DNA of 64,000 bases from Hyphomicrobiales bacterium (GTDB lineage Bacteria > Pseudomonadota > Alphaproteobacteria > Rhizobiales > Methyloligellaceae). This document shows positions 16,997 through 26,442 of this stretch, piece by piece. Numbering within the stretch: position 1 is the stretch's first letter; each line of letters starts with the position of its first letter. A program made the translations under genes and the position numbers. The DNA lies in the NCBI GenBank assembly GCA_021775555.1, contig JAJFHP010000067.1, positions 1 through 64,000 on the forward strand, read 5' to 3'. The notes beneath the pieces were generated by a model. That model was given only the letters and a program-made list of their open reading frames with translations. It did not search any database and had not been told where the DNA came from.

Positions 16997-19958
16997 GCAT
17001 CTTCTCCCCATCGGGGTCGGAAAAGACCGGGCCAACCACCTCGACAGAAACGCTTTCATCATGGAGTGGTGAGACCACTTGCAGAGTTTCTCCGTGGCGC
17101 TCACGGCCATTTCTGAGCATGGCAAGGCCTATAAAATGATCACAGGTCGGGCTGTAAACGGAAGTTGAGATGTGCCCATGGGAGACATCAACACCCGTTA
17201 CCCCGATGTCTTTCACAAGGTGCGCGCCCATGCGGAATGTTTCATCTGACCGGACAGGTTTTAAACCCACAAGCTGGAGACGGTCTTGTCCTTCAAGTCC
17301 ACTGCGACTCGCCATCCAGCGGCCGATAAAATTTTTTCTGACGGACATCATACCCCCGAGGCCCAGATCGGCGGCAGTGGTGCGTCCATCCAGTTCCGGC
17401 CCTGCCACATGCCCTTTTTCGGTGCGCATCACGGTCATGGCCTCGGTGCCGTAGGCCGTAATGCCATCGGACTCGCCAGCCGCCATGATGGCTTCCCAAA
17501 CGTCAGCACCATAGCCCGCCGGCGTATAAACCTCATAAGCCAGCTCGCCGGAAAAACTGATGCGGAAAACCCTTACGGGTGCCCCCCCAATTGTTCCCTC
17601 GCCAACCGCCATGAAAGGGAAGGCGTGATTTTCAAGGTGGAGCCCGTTAACAGCGCGCGCCAGCACGTCGCGCGCTTTCGGGCCTGCTACGGCCATCGCC
17701 GCCCACGTCTCGCTAACCGTGCAGAACTGCACATCAAGATGGGGCCAGTGAACCTGGTGGCAGAACTCCATATGCTGCATGACAGCTGATGCGTTGGCGG
17801 TCGTGACTGTGATGAAATAGTGACTTTCTCCAAGGCGCGACACGGTACCGTCATCGAACACCATCCCGTCTTCGCGCAGCATCACGCCGTAGCGCGCGCG
17901 GTGCACCTTCATCTTTGAAAAAGCGTTGATGTAAAGCCGGTCTAGAAAGTTTCCAGCGTCCGGTCCCTTGAGTTCGATCTTGCCAAGGGTCGAGACATCC
18001 ACCATGCCGATGGAGGATCGCACGGCAAGCACTTCGCGTTTGACCGCGGCTGCAAAATCCTCGTCCTCTCGCGGATAAAAATAGGGCCGCAGCCAGAGGC
18101 CGGCCTGCGTGAACACAGCTCCGTGGTTTTCATGCCAGAGATGCATGGCGCTACGGCGGATGGGGCGGAACGCACTGCCGCGTGCTTGGCCAGCAATTGC
18201 GCCGAATGCCGCGGGCGCGGTGAGAGGACGGAATGTGGTGGTGCCGGTTTCAGAAATGGGGCGCCCCTGCAATTGGCTGAGTATCCCCAATGCATTTACG
18301 TTGGCGAGTTTGCCCTGGTCGGTCGCCATTCCGAGCGTCGTGTAGCGCTTGGCATGCTCGGCGTGGCCAAAGCCTTCGCGCGTGGCCAACTCCAGGTCAG
18401 CAACCGTCACGTCATTCTGGAGATCAACAAAGGACCCGTCAGCCCTGGACATCGCCGAAGGTACCCGCCAAAGCGGTTCAATATGATAAGCGGGCAGATC
18501 GTCTGCTTTCGGCAGGTTGGTCTTCCCGGGGATGCCATGTCCGCAAGCCTCTGCCGCTGCCTTGCCGGCTTTGGAGCCCTCGCGCAGGGTCTCGTTTAAA
18601 TCGAAGGTTGCCGCTGCCCCGCCGGCCGCACGGGCTTCATCGCCGGGCTCCTTCATGACAAAGGATGTGCTTGCCTCGTCCCATTCGGGCCTGTGCCCGA
18701 CGTGGGACAGCAGATGCAGGGATGGCGTCCACCCACCCGATACACAGACAAGATCACAGGCAATCTCAGTGCCCGAGGGGGCAAGCGTGACTCTGCCGAC
18801 ATGAGAGCGGCCTTTGACCTTGGATATATATTGTTCGAAATGCATCTCCACGGACGCTGGCAAAACGCCTCGCGAATGGACCTTTTCCTTGGCCCGGCTA
18901 TCGACAAGCGTGACGTTCGCCCCCGCCTGGCTCAGGTCGCGGGCCGTGCGGTAGGCATCATCATTGTTGGTGAAAACAACCACGTTGCGTCCGGGAAGGA
19001 CCCCATAGCGGTTCACGTAAACCCGCGCGGCCCCTGCGAGCATCACGCCGGGGCGATCATTCCCGGCAAAGACGAGTGGTCGCTCTATGGCGCCGGCAGC
19101 GTTGATGAGTTGCCTCGTCTGGATGGTCCAGCCACGCTGGCGTGGCAGGGCACTGTCGGGGCTGAGATGATCTCCAACCCGTTCAACCGCACCAAAGGTC
19201 ATGCCATCATAGCGTCCGTAAACAGTTGTACGTGACAGTATGCAGACATTCTCCATGGCTCTTAATTCGTCTGCCATGCCGGCAGCCCATGCTGCGCCGG
19301 ACTTGCCATCAACCTTGTCGGCTTCGCCAGTGAGATGCCCGCCGGGCAGGGGTTGTTCGTCAACCAGAAGCACATTAACCCCGGCCCGGGCAGCCTCGCG
19401 TGTCGCCATCAATCCTGCTGGCCCCGCGCCGACCACGAGCACGTCGCATTGGGTGTGAGCCGTCTCGTACCGGTCCGGATCGCTCTCATTGGCGAGCGTG
19501 CCAAGACCCGCGGCGCGACGGATCATGGGCTCGTACAGCCGGTACCAGAAAGAACGCGGCCACATGAAGGTCTTGTAGTAGAAGCCCGCCGGGAAAAACG
19601 GCTTCAGCAACGAGTTGACCGAAAGCAGGTCGAATTTGAGCGATGGCCATCGGTTCTGACTGCGCGCTTTCAGGCCGTCATAAACCTCCACCATCGTGGC
19701 TGGGGTGTTGGGTTCCGTACGTCCGCCATTGCCGAGAGTTACCAGCGCGTTCGGCTCTTCAGCCCCTGCTGTGTAGATGCCGCGCGGGCGGTGATATTTG
19801 AAACTGCGCCCTGTCAGGTGAATGCCGTTTGCGAGCAGGGCGGAGGCCAGTGTGTCGCCGGGATGGGCCTTAAACTTGCGGCCATCGAAGGTGAAGCTAA
19901 TGACTTGCGTCCGGTCGACCAGGCCACCTTCCGGCAATCTGTTGGTTTGGCGGCTCAT
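16989..19958 (-). CDS. soxA: sarcosine oxidase alpha subunit
   Basis: A 989-residue subunit of the tetrahydrofolate-dependent oxidase that converts sarcosine, oxygen and THF to glycine, hydrogen peroxide and 5,10-methylene-THF. It has an N-terminal ferredoxin-like domain (about 18-100, including GRSFKYHRPRGIYTAG), an NAD-binding fold starting at CDVLVVGAGPAGLM (171-184), a middle domain, and a C-terminal aminomethyltransferase (GcvT-like) domain from about 600 that binds folate. Length and domain order are standard. Its ATG overlaps the soxD stop by four bases (ATGA). Confidence 0.95.
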   Translation of the reverse strand: MSRQTNRLPEGGLVDRTQVISFTFDGRKFKAHPGDTLASALLANGIHLTGRSFKYHRPRGIYTAGAEEPNALVTLGNGGRTEPNTPATMVEVYDGLKARSQNRWPSLKFDLLSVNSLLKPFFPAGFYYKTFMWPRSFWYRLYEPMIRRAAGLGTLANESDPDRYETAHTQCDVLVVGAGPAGLMATREAARAGVNVLLVDEQPLPGGHLTGEADKVDGKSGAAWAAGMADELRAMENVCILSRTTVYGRYDGMTFGAVERVGDHLSPDSALPRQRGWTIQTRQLINAAGAIERPLVFAGNDRPGVMLAGAARVYVNRYGVLPGRNVVVFTNNDDAYRTARDLSQAGANVTLVDSRAKEKVHSRGVLPASVEMHFEQYISKVKGRSHVGRVTLAPSGTEIACDLVCVSGGWTPSLHLLSHVGHRPEWDEASTSFVMKEPGDEARAAGGAAATFDLNETLREGSKAGKAAAEACGHGIPGKTNLPKADDLPAYHIEPLWRVPSAMSRADGSFVDLQNDVTVADLELATREGFGHAEHAKRYTTLGMATDQGKLANVNALGILSQLQGRPISETGTTTFRPLTAPAAFGAIAGQARGSAFRPIRRSAMHLWHENHGAVFTQAGLWLRPYFYPREDEDFAAAVKREVLAVRSSIGMVDVSTLGKIELKGPDAGNFLDRLYINAFSKMKVHRARYGVMLREDGMVFDDGTVSRLGESHYFITVTTANASAVMQHMEFCHQVHWPHLDVQFCTVSETWAAMAVAGPKARDVLARAVNGLHLENHAFPFMAVGEGTIGGAPVRVFRISFSGELAYEVYTPAGYGADVWEAIMAAGESDGITAYGTEAMTVMRTEKGHVAGPELDGRTTAADLGLGGMMSVRKNFIGRWMASRSGLEGQDRLQLVGLKPVRSDETFRMGAHLVKDIGVTGVDVSHGHISTSVYSPTCDHFIGLAMLRNGRERHGETLQVVSPLHDESVSVEVVGPVFSDPDGEKMRG

Positions 19959-20233
19959 GAAGTTGCACCGCCTGGTTGAGGTTTGGCCAAAACGGCCCGG
20001 GAAATTTCATGACTCCGCGTATCACGCGTCACCATGAGCCATGACCGGCAACCGCCTGAATGATGCCAGTACTCTGTGTGCTTTCCTGCCGGGTTGTCCC
20101 GCAAATACACATAATCCACCCATTCTTCAGGGCTGGCCTTCTCCGGGTTTTTAGGGCGTGCCTTGCTGGCATCACCGCCATAAGTGAATTCGCTCAAGGG
20201 TCTGTCGCCGCACCAGGGGCAGGGGATTCGCAT
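19955..20233 (-). CDS. soxD: sarcosine oxidase delta subunit
   Basis: A 92-residue zinc-binding subunit. The expected ligands are visible: C5 and C8 in PCPWCG, then H58 and C62 in WHHSGGC. The segments EFTYGGDA and DTRSHEI are typical of SoxD. It starts 14 bases after the soxB stop and overlaps soxA by four bases, in the canonical B-D-A-G order. Confidence 0.95.
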   Translation of the reverse strand: MRIPCPWCGDRPLSEFTYGGDASKARPKNPEKASPEEWVDYVYLRDNPAGKHTEYWHHSGGCRSWLMVTRDTRSHEISRAVLAKPQPGGATS

Positions 20234-20247
20234 CTCTCACCGTCCTC

Positions 20248-21501
20248 CTAATGCGTTCCAGGAAGCGGACCAGTGCCGCTTTCATTGATGACAAGACCCG
20301 TCTCGAAGCGCTCCAGCAAGTAACTGGAAGCGAGTGGGTGAGGTTCGCCGTTGGCAATGAGATGAGCGTAGGTCCAGCCCGATGCGGGCGTCGCCTTGAA
20401 CCCTCCGTAACACCAACCGCCATTGAAGAAGAGGCCCTTCACAGGTGTCTTGGTAATGATGGGGCTGCCGTCCATGGTCATGTCATTGATGCCGCCCCAA
20501 TGGCGCAGCAATCGAAGGCGGCTCATGCAGGGCATGAAGGAAACCGCGCTGGCAGCAACATTTTCCACCACTGCCATGTTGCCCCGCTGGGCATAGCTGT
20601 TATAGCCGTCGAGATCTCCATTGAAGACCAGTCCGCCCTTGTCAGACTGGACAATGGAAAAATGCGCCGCGCCGAAACTGACCACCGTATCGAGCACGGG
20701 CTTTATGGCTTCGGTGACAAAGCATTGCAGCACATGGCTCTCGATGGGCAGGCGCAGGCCGGCCATTTGTCCGACAAGACTCGAGCGTCCGGCGACCACG
20801 ATGCCGACCTTCTTCGCCGCGATTGACCCGCGCGAGGTCTCGACGCCGCGCACACGGTCTTTCTCGATGCGAAATCCCGTCACCTCGCAATTCTGAATGA
20901 TGTCGACACCATGAGCGTCCGCGCCGCGGGCAAAGCCCCATGCGACCGCATCATGGCGCACGCTCCCGCCCCGAGGTTGAAGCATTCCGCCGAGCACCGG
21001 AAAACGCGCGGTTGGGGAACAATCGATGGCGGGGGCCAGCTTCTTCACGCCGGCCGTGTCGAGTAGAACGGCATCAACGCCGTTCAGGCGCAGGGCATTG
21101 CCGCGCCTGATGGCTGCGTCACGCTGGGCGGGAGTGTGAAACACCACCAGTGCTCCGCGCTGGGAGAGCATGACATTATAGTTCAGGTCCCGGGACAGGC
21201 CTTCCCACAGTTTCAGCGAATGCTCGTAAAACTGGCTGTTTTCAGGACACAGATAATTTGAGCGAACAATAGTGGTGTTACGCCCGATATTGCCATTGCC
21301 GAGATAGCCCTTCTCCAGCACCGCGATATTGGTCAGCCCGTGGTTTCGCGCCAGGTAATAGGCCGTCGCAAGCCCGTGTCCGCCGCCGCCGACAAGTACA
21401 ATGTCATAGGCTTTCTTCGGTTCCGGCTCGCGCCACTGCTTTGGCCAGTGCTTATGGCCTGTCGCGGCATTGCGGATGATTGACCCGAGTGAATATCTCA
21501 T
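20248..21501 (-). CDS. soxB: sarcosine oxidase beta subunit
   Basis: A 417-residue FAD/FMN subunit that carries the sarcosine oxidation site. The dinucleotide fold GGGGHG (38-43) lies in DIVLVGGGGHGLATAYYL, and the ending GWTYAHLIANGEPHPLASSY is typical. A histidine near SVRHDAVAWG is placed like the covalent FMN site of SoxB. Its ATG overlaps the stop of the MmgE/PrpD gene by four bases, so the sox genes are translationally linked to that unusual upstream partner. Confidence 0.95.
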   Translation of the reverse strand: MRYSLGSIIRNAATGHKHWPKQWREPEPKKAYDIVLVGGGGHGLATAYYLARNHGLTNIAVLEKGYLGNGNIGRNTTIVRSNYLCPENSQFYEHSLKLWEGLSRDLNYNVMLSQRGALVVFHTPAQRDAAIRRGNALRLNGVDAVLLDTAGVKKLAPAIDCSPTARFPVLGGMLQPRGGSVRHDAVAWGFARGADAHGVDIIQNCEVTGFRIEKDRVRGVETSRGSIAAKKVGIVVAGRSSLVGQMAGLRLPIESHVLQCFVTEAIKPVLDTVVSFGAAHFSIVQSDKGGLVFNGDLDGYNSYAQRGNMAVVENVAASAVSFMPCMSRLRLLRHWGGINDMTMDGSPIITKTPVKGLFFNGGWCYGGFKATPASGWTYAHLIANGEPHPLASSYLLERFETGLVINESGTGPLPGTH

Positions 21502-22883
21502 TGCGCGTTCCCCCGCAGGACGGCGCGGATGGGGCCCGTATTTTCAATATCCCATAGACGGGTAAGGATTGTACTGGCCTTGTCATCACTCCATCCGGCG
21601 TAGGATGCACAAGTTCTGAATTTCCCTGACAACTCTTCATCGGACATCGGGTTTGAGGGCATGCCTGTAGGCGCGCCCAGAAACCCGGTGAAGTTTTCAC
21701 CGTTCGACATCGTAATTGTCACCCGAGCGCATTCGGGAAAATCTGGTTGGAAATCAGAACCGTTCAGATCATCAGCCTCGACCATCTCGACCCTGGACAT
21801 TGCCTCTTTCATTGCTGCCATTCCCAGAGTTTCTGGCGTGATCTGTTCAGGCCCAACCTTGCCGAACGCGAGAATGCACCCGACCGCGAAGGGCATGGAG
21901 AATTGCGCCTGCGCCGGTGTTTCTGGTTTGTCATGCACGAGACTGATCTTTACCAGGTGGGCCACATCGCAGCGCACGGAGGAGATGTCGGTGCGCTCCA
22001 GTTTGTTTTCGGAAATAAGAGTTTCCGTCACTTCAATCGCGGCCTGTGTTGCGGAACATAATGGAGCGCGCTTTATGGCGATGCCCGGGTCAAGCAAACG
22101 CCATGTTTCACCGAGCTCGTCCAGGCCGGAACTGTCCTGCCCTCCCTCATTCATGAGTTTAAGAAGACCCCGTGGATCTTCAAAAACATTCATAGGTGTG
22201 GAATTTCCTTGCCCGGCGAGCAGGGCGGATTCAAGTCCGAGTTTTGCCGCCTGTCCTGCAAGTATGGGCTTCGCGTCATAGCCTAGCATGGCGATCATTC
22301 CATTGGCCTGAAGTGCTGCGAATGAGATCGCCGAGCTTGTTCCAGCCTCGCTGAGTCCTAGCGCCTTGGCCGCGCCCGCTGCTGCTCCAATGGCTCCGAG
22401 CGTTCCTGTCGCCCACCACCCGCTCATGTAATGGCTGTCGGTCAATGTCAGGCCGATTGCATAGGCGGCTTCTGAACCAGCGACAAAGGCTTCCAGAAAC
22501 CCCGCCCCGTTGATATCCGCGTGCTCGGCTGCCGCAAGTACTGCCGGAAACACAATAGTCGAGCCATGGAGTACGCCGGCATAGCTTGTGTCGTCAAAGT
22601 CGAGCGCGTGTGCGGCGACGCCATTTGCCAGCGCTGCGCCAGTTGCCGATGTGCTGTGCGTGATGCCCAGCAGGGAGCAGGGGCCCGAACCATATTGCGA
22701 CGAGACATGTGCGCTTAGCCGCTCAGAGACGGGCGTCCGGCTGCCACCGATGGCGACGGCAATGGTATCGACGATGCAGCGCCGGGCAATATGCTGCGCT
22801 TCGTCCGGCACGCTGCCCAGCGACAGGGCAGATACCCAGGCGCCCAGCCTTGGTGCAATCGGCATGTTCTCAGATGCTTTCAT
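21498..22883 (-). CDS. MmgE/PrpD-family protein
   Basis: A 461-residue member of the MmgE/PrpD fold, which includes 2-methylcitrate dehydratase, cis-aconitate decarboxylase and many uncharacterised dehydratases or decarboxylases. VDTIAVAIGG, HALDFDDT and HGSTIVFPAVLAAAE in the N-terminal half are family signatures. No methylcitrate-cycle gene is nearby, so a PrpD assignment is not supported. Four-base overlaps with the FAD-GcvT oxidoreductase upstream and soxB downstream put it firmly in the sarcosine operon. This suggests it acts on an N-methylated or betaine-linked acid feeding that pathway; the reaction is unknown. Confidence 0.88.
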   Translation of the reverse strand: MKASENMPIAPRLGAWVSALSLGSVPDEAQHIARRCIVDTIAVAIGGSRTPVSERLSAHVSSQYGSGPCSLLGITHSTSATGAALANGVAAHALDFDDTSYAGVLHGSTIVFPAVLAAAEHADINGAGFLEAFVAGSEAAYAIGLTLTDSHYMSGWWATGTLGAIGAAAGAAKALGLSEAGTSSAISFAALQANGMIAMLGYDAKPILAGQAAKLGLESALLAGQGNSTPMNVFEDPRGLLKLMNEGGQDSSGLDELGETWRLLDPGIAIKRAPLCSATQAAIEVTETLISENKLERTDISSVRCDVAHLVKISLVHDKPETPAQAQFSMPFAVGCILAFGKVGPEQITPETLGMAAMKEAMSRVEMVEADDLNGSDFQPDFPECARVTITMSNGENFTGFLGAPTGMPSNPMSDEELSGKFRTCASYAGWSDDKASTILTRLWDIENTGPIRAVLRGNAQ

Positions 22884-25315
22884 GCCACCTCCGCCATGGG
22901 TGCGCCTTGCCTCATGCGTTTGCCTTCAGGGTCATACGCGGCCCGTAGACTAATTGCCCCATATGCAATCTCACCCGCAATATCGAGTTCAACGCGCGCA
23001 TTTTCAGGTTCGGGTAGGAGTGCTGTATCCAGATAGGCCAACGCGATGGGCCTCCCGACACGGTAGCCAAAGGCAGCGGAAGTCGCCTGGCCAACAAGCT
23101 GGCCAGCTGCATAAACCGGCTCATCTCCTAGCGGCACGGCATTTTCATCTTCCAGAATGATTGTCATCAGTCTTGATTGAGAGCCGTCCTTACGCGCGCG
23201 CATGACAGCATCTGCCCCAATGAAGTTGCCTGTCTTTTTGACTGCAAATTCAAGCCCGGCTTCAACCGGTGTTGTTTCACTGTCAAGGTCATGACCCATT
23301 GCAAGGAAGCGCTTTTCAATCCGCATTGCTGACTGGGCAAACAGGCCTGCAGGATGTGCCCCGGCTTTCGAGAGGGCATCAAAAAGTGCAATGGCATCTT
23401 TCTCAACGCAAGTGAGTTCAAATCCATATTCACCGACATATGAAAGTCGCGCTGCCCGCACATTGATGCCTTTGAGGGTGAAAATCCCGTGTTTGAAGAA
23501 ACCAAGATCCAGCAGCGCCCGAGCGCCAAGGTCTTCAGCAATACGCGCGACTTCCGGTCCCATAAGCCCAAGCACGGCGTGGGCGCCGGTTTCATCACTT
23601 AGTGTCACCTGTTCCTCATCACGTAAGTGACGCTTCAACCATGCCATGTCGCGCTTGGGCGCATTGGTGCCTACATACAGCGTGTAGTCTTCATCGCTAA
23701 GCCGCAATGCTGTCAGGTCACTTTCATACCCGCCATTCTCATTGAGCATGCCAGTGTAAGTGACGTTCCCCGCGGGTCGCGTCATATCGTTGGCGCAGAC
23801 ACGGTCCAGGAAAGTCTCGGCATCGGGGCCCGAGACCTTGATCTTCCCGAATGTGGATTGGTCGAAAATAGCGGCCTTCTTGTGAGCGGCTTCAACCTCA
23901 CGGCCCACCTGCTCGAACCATTCGGGCCGGCCAAAGGTGAGTTGCGGTTCATTTGAACACCCGAAATATTGTGGACGTTCCCAGCCATAAACCTGCCCGA
24001 AACGCGCCCCTTCCTCCCGCCAGCGCTCATGCAACGGCGTTTTGCGAAAATTCCTGCTCGTTTCCCACTGTTCACCGGGATAGGCGATTGCATAATGCTT
24101 GCCCAAAACCTCCGATGCGCGTGACATGAGCGTATCGAGCTTGTTGTGCACGGCCGGGAAGCGAGCCGGGTTGACCTCATCAAGTGAGAATGGCGCCGAC
24201 CCTTCCGTGATCCAGTGCGCCAGCGCCCATCCTGCTCCGCCACCCGTGGCAATGCCCACCGAATTCATGCCGCAACACAGCCAGAGGCCATCTGCCTCAA
24301 CCGCCTGACCCAGAAGAAATGATCCGTCCGGCGTGAAGCTTTCGGGTCCGTTCAGGAGCATGCGCACTTCAGCAGTTTCAAGCGCCGGGATACGATGAAG
24401 AGCATTCAGCATCATGGGTTCGAAATGATCCCAATCTTCGTTCAGCAAGCCAAAGACAAAATTTTCACCGAGAGTTGCCGGGTCGATGGGTTTGCCGCGT
24501 GGTTCAAAACAACCCACCAGCAGACCACCAACCTCATCGCGGATGTAGAGATGGGAATCATGGTCGGACAAGGTCGGAAGATGAGCGTCTATTCCATCGA
24601 TCTGTTTCGTGAGCAGATAGAAATGTTCGCAAGGCACAAGCGGGGCTTCCGCGCCCGCCATTTCAGCCAGTTCACGGCTCCATAGCCCGCCACAAATTAC
24701 GACAATATCGGCCTGGATTTCACCAGCAGCCGTCTTTACTCCGGATATGCGATTGCCTGTCTTCAGGAACCCGGTGACTGCTGTATTTTCAAATATATGC
24801 GCGCCATTGGCCTTCGCCCCCTTTATCAGTGCCTGGCAAAAATCCGATGGATTGACCCGGCCATCTTCCGGCGACCAGACGGCCCCGATAACATCATCCA
24901 TATTCGCGAGCGGCCAAAGTTTGCGTAGTGCCTCCAGTCCTATCTCTTCGGCCTCGACGCCATAAGCTTTTGCCAGGGCTGCTTGCCGGCGGATATGGGT
25001 CAGGCGGTCCGAATTGGTGGCAATGGAGATCGAGCCGGTTTTATACCAGCCGGTTTCCTGTCCGGTCTCGCTTTCAAGCTCTGAGTATAGCCTGGCGCTG
25101 TATTGAATGAGGCGCGTCAGGTTGCGGGTTGAGCGGAGTTGCCGGACCTGGGCTGCTGAATGCCACGTTGTGCCGGAAGTGAGCTGGTTCCGCTCAAGAA
25201 GTACGCAATCACTCATTCCCATTTTTGCCAGGTGATAGAGCGTGGAACATCCAATCGCTCCGCCACCTATAACGATGGCTGACGCATGGATAGGGAGACG
25301 CCGGTCACCTGACAT
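22880..25315 (-). CDS. FAD-dependent oxidoreductase with GcvT domain (dimethylglycine/sarcosine dehydrogenase-like)
   Basis: From the ATG at 25315 the protein has 811 residues; a TTG at 25342 gives a longer reading without a ribosome site. It has a DAO-type FAD domain (SAIVIGGGAIGCSTLYHL near the N-terminus, about 12-30), an FAO-M linker, and C-terminal folate-binding GcvT domains. This is the architecture of dimethylglycine and sarcosine dehydrogenases, which oxidise an N-methyl group and hand it to tetrahydrofolate. It is first in the operon, ahead of MmgE/PrpD and soxBDAG. Two successive demethylations (dimethylglycine, then sarcosine) would explain the pairing. The exact substrate is inferred. 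Confidence 0.88.
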   Translation of the reverse strand: MSGDRRLPIHASAIVIGGGAIGCSTLYHLAKMGMSDCVLLERNQLTSGTTWHSAAQVRQLRSTRNLTRLIQYSARLYSELESETGQETGWYKTGSISIATNSDRLTHIRRQAALAKAYGVEAEEIGLEALRKLWPLANMDDVIGAVWSPEDGRVNPSDFCQALIKGAKANGAHIFENTAVTGFLKTGNRISGVKTAAGEIQADIVVICGGLWSRELAEMAGAEAPLVPCEHFYLLTKQIDGIDAHLPTLSDHDSHLYIRDEVGGLLVGCFEPRGKPIDPATLGENFVFGLLNEDWDHFEPMMLNALHRIPALETAEVRMLLNGPESFTPDGSFLLGQAVEADGLWLCCGMNSVGIATGGGAGWALAHWITEGSAPFSLDEVNPARFPAVHNKLDTLMSRASEVLGKHYAIAYPGEQWETSRNFRKTPLHERWREEGARFGQVYGWERPQYFGCSNEPQLTFGRPEWFEQVGREVEAAHKKAAIFDQSTFGKIKVSGPDAETFLDRVCANDMTRPAGNVTYTGMLNENGGYESDLTALRLSDEDYTLYVGTNAPKRDMAWLKRHLRDEEQVTLSDETGAHAVLGLMGPEVARIAEDLGARALLDLGFFKHGIFTLKGINVRAARLSYVGEYGFELTCVEKDAIALFDALSKAGAHPAGLFAQSAMRIEKRFLAMGHDLDSETTPVEAGLEFAVKKTGNFIGADAVMRARKDGSQSRLMTIILEDENAVPLGDEPVYAAGQLVGQATSAAFGYRVGRPIALAYLDTALLPEPENARVELDIAGEIAYGAISLRAAYDPEGKRMRQGAPMAEVA

Positions 25316-25370
25316 GGCGTTCGGACCTTCCGAAATTTGCAAAATTGCTCATCGACACGCTTGATTCATT

Positions 25371-25388
25371 TTGAAACATATGTTTCAA
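25371..25388. promoter_or_regulatory. 18-bp perfect palindrome, putative RpiR operator
   Basis: TTGAAACATATGTTTCAA is a perfect palindrome in the AT-rich gap between the divergent sarcosine operon and the RpiR gene, with further TTTCAA half-sites just downstream (to about 25395). RpiR/MurR proteins usually bind inverted repeats containing GAAA/TTTC. The position, 56 bases from one start and 73 from the other, suits control of both directions. Confidence 0.65.
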
Positions 25389-25460
25389 TATTTCAACTTT
25401 AATAATACATATATTACGAAACGGACAAACGAGTCTATCGGCTAATAGGAACAGCATCTG

Positions 25461-26339
25461 TTGCAAGCAGCATCGATACAGGACCGCGTCATGACACGGC
25501 TGGATAATCTGAGCCCTAAGCTCAGGAGCGCGGCTGAATTTGTCGTGGCGCATCCAGATGAGGTCGCGACGCGGACTCTGCGCCAGGTCGCAAAGGCGGC
25601 AAACCTGACACCGCCAACCCTGTCGCGTCTCGCGCGCGCGCTTGATTGCGACACCTATGAAGACCTTCGGGAAATTTGCCGTCACGAATTGAAACGACGC
25701 AACCGTCTCCTCGCGGATAAGGCTGACGCTTTGCTTCGTTTGTCATCCGGCAGCAGTTCGAACGAGAAGTCGGGAGTCTTCATTTCCCAGGCCAGTTCAG
25801 CAATTGAAAATATTCAGGATCTCACTGAAACTGTAGATATGGAACAGCTTCGGTCCGCTGCTGACATGTTGGCGCAAGCACGTCAGGTCGTGCTTGTTGG
25901 AACGTCGAGTGGTCTGGCCTTGGCCAACTATTTTTGCTGCATGGCACGTCTTGCATTCAAAAATTGGAAGATCGCCGGCGCAGACGGATCATTGTGGTCC
26001 ACCACACTTGCAGATATCGGCCCTGGAGATGTGATGTTTCTGGTGTCGATCCAGCCATATGGGAACCTCCCTGTGCGGGCTGCTCAGTCAGCACGTGAAG
26101 CAGGGGCTGACGTGATTGCTGTTACTGACGATCTGGCATCGCCTTACGGATCTATCGCGACACAATGCTTCATCGTCGGCACTGACAGCCCGCAGTTCTT
26201 TCCCTCTCATGTTGCCGCAATCGTGCTTCTCGAGGGGTTGATGGGAATGGTGGTGCGGCGTGGCGGCAAAAAGGCCGCCAAGCGAATTCAAAATGCGGAA
26301 TCAAAGGCGCACGAAATTGGGGAATATTGGGTGAACTGA
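25461..26339 (+). CDS. MurR/RpiR-family transcriptional regulator
   Basis: A 292-residue regulator with an N-terminal RpiR helix-turn-helix domain (about 1-77, with LRQVAKAANLTPPTLSRLARAL) and a C-terminal SIS domain (about 125-270, with VVLVGTSSGLALANYF). SIS domains usually bind phosphosugars, but RpiR members near amino-acid genes may sense other ligands. The TTG start at 25461 keeps the first helix of the domain intact. An ATG at 25491 is the alternative. It lies between the sarcosine operon and the amino-acid ABC operon and is the likely controller of both. Confidence 0.9.
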   Translation: MQAASIQDRVMTRLDNLSPKLRSAAEFVVAHPDEVATRTLRQVAKAANLTPPTLSRLARALDCDTYEDLREICRHELKRRNRLLADKADALLRLSSGSSSNEKSGVFISQASSAIENIQDLTETVDMEQLRSAADMLAQARQVVLVGTSSGLALANYFCCMARLAFKNWKIAGADGSLWSTTLADIGPGDVMFLVSIQPYGNLPVRAAQSAREAGADVIAVTDDLASPYGSIATQCFIVGTDSPQFFPSHVAAIVLLEGLMGMVVRRGGKKAAKRIQNAESKAHEIGEYWVN

Positions 26340-26442
26340 GACTGCCGCAAGAAAATGAGAATTGCGGAAAGACGTATTTTACTGTGTGATGAATGTCAGT
26401 AGGCCGATAAAGGCCAAAATTTGAAGTAGGGAGGAGAGTGAA

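Noticed and set aside
21498..22883. 2-methylcitrate dehydratase prpD
   Set aside because: No prpB or prpC nearby, and the gene is coupled to sarcosine oxidase genes.
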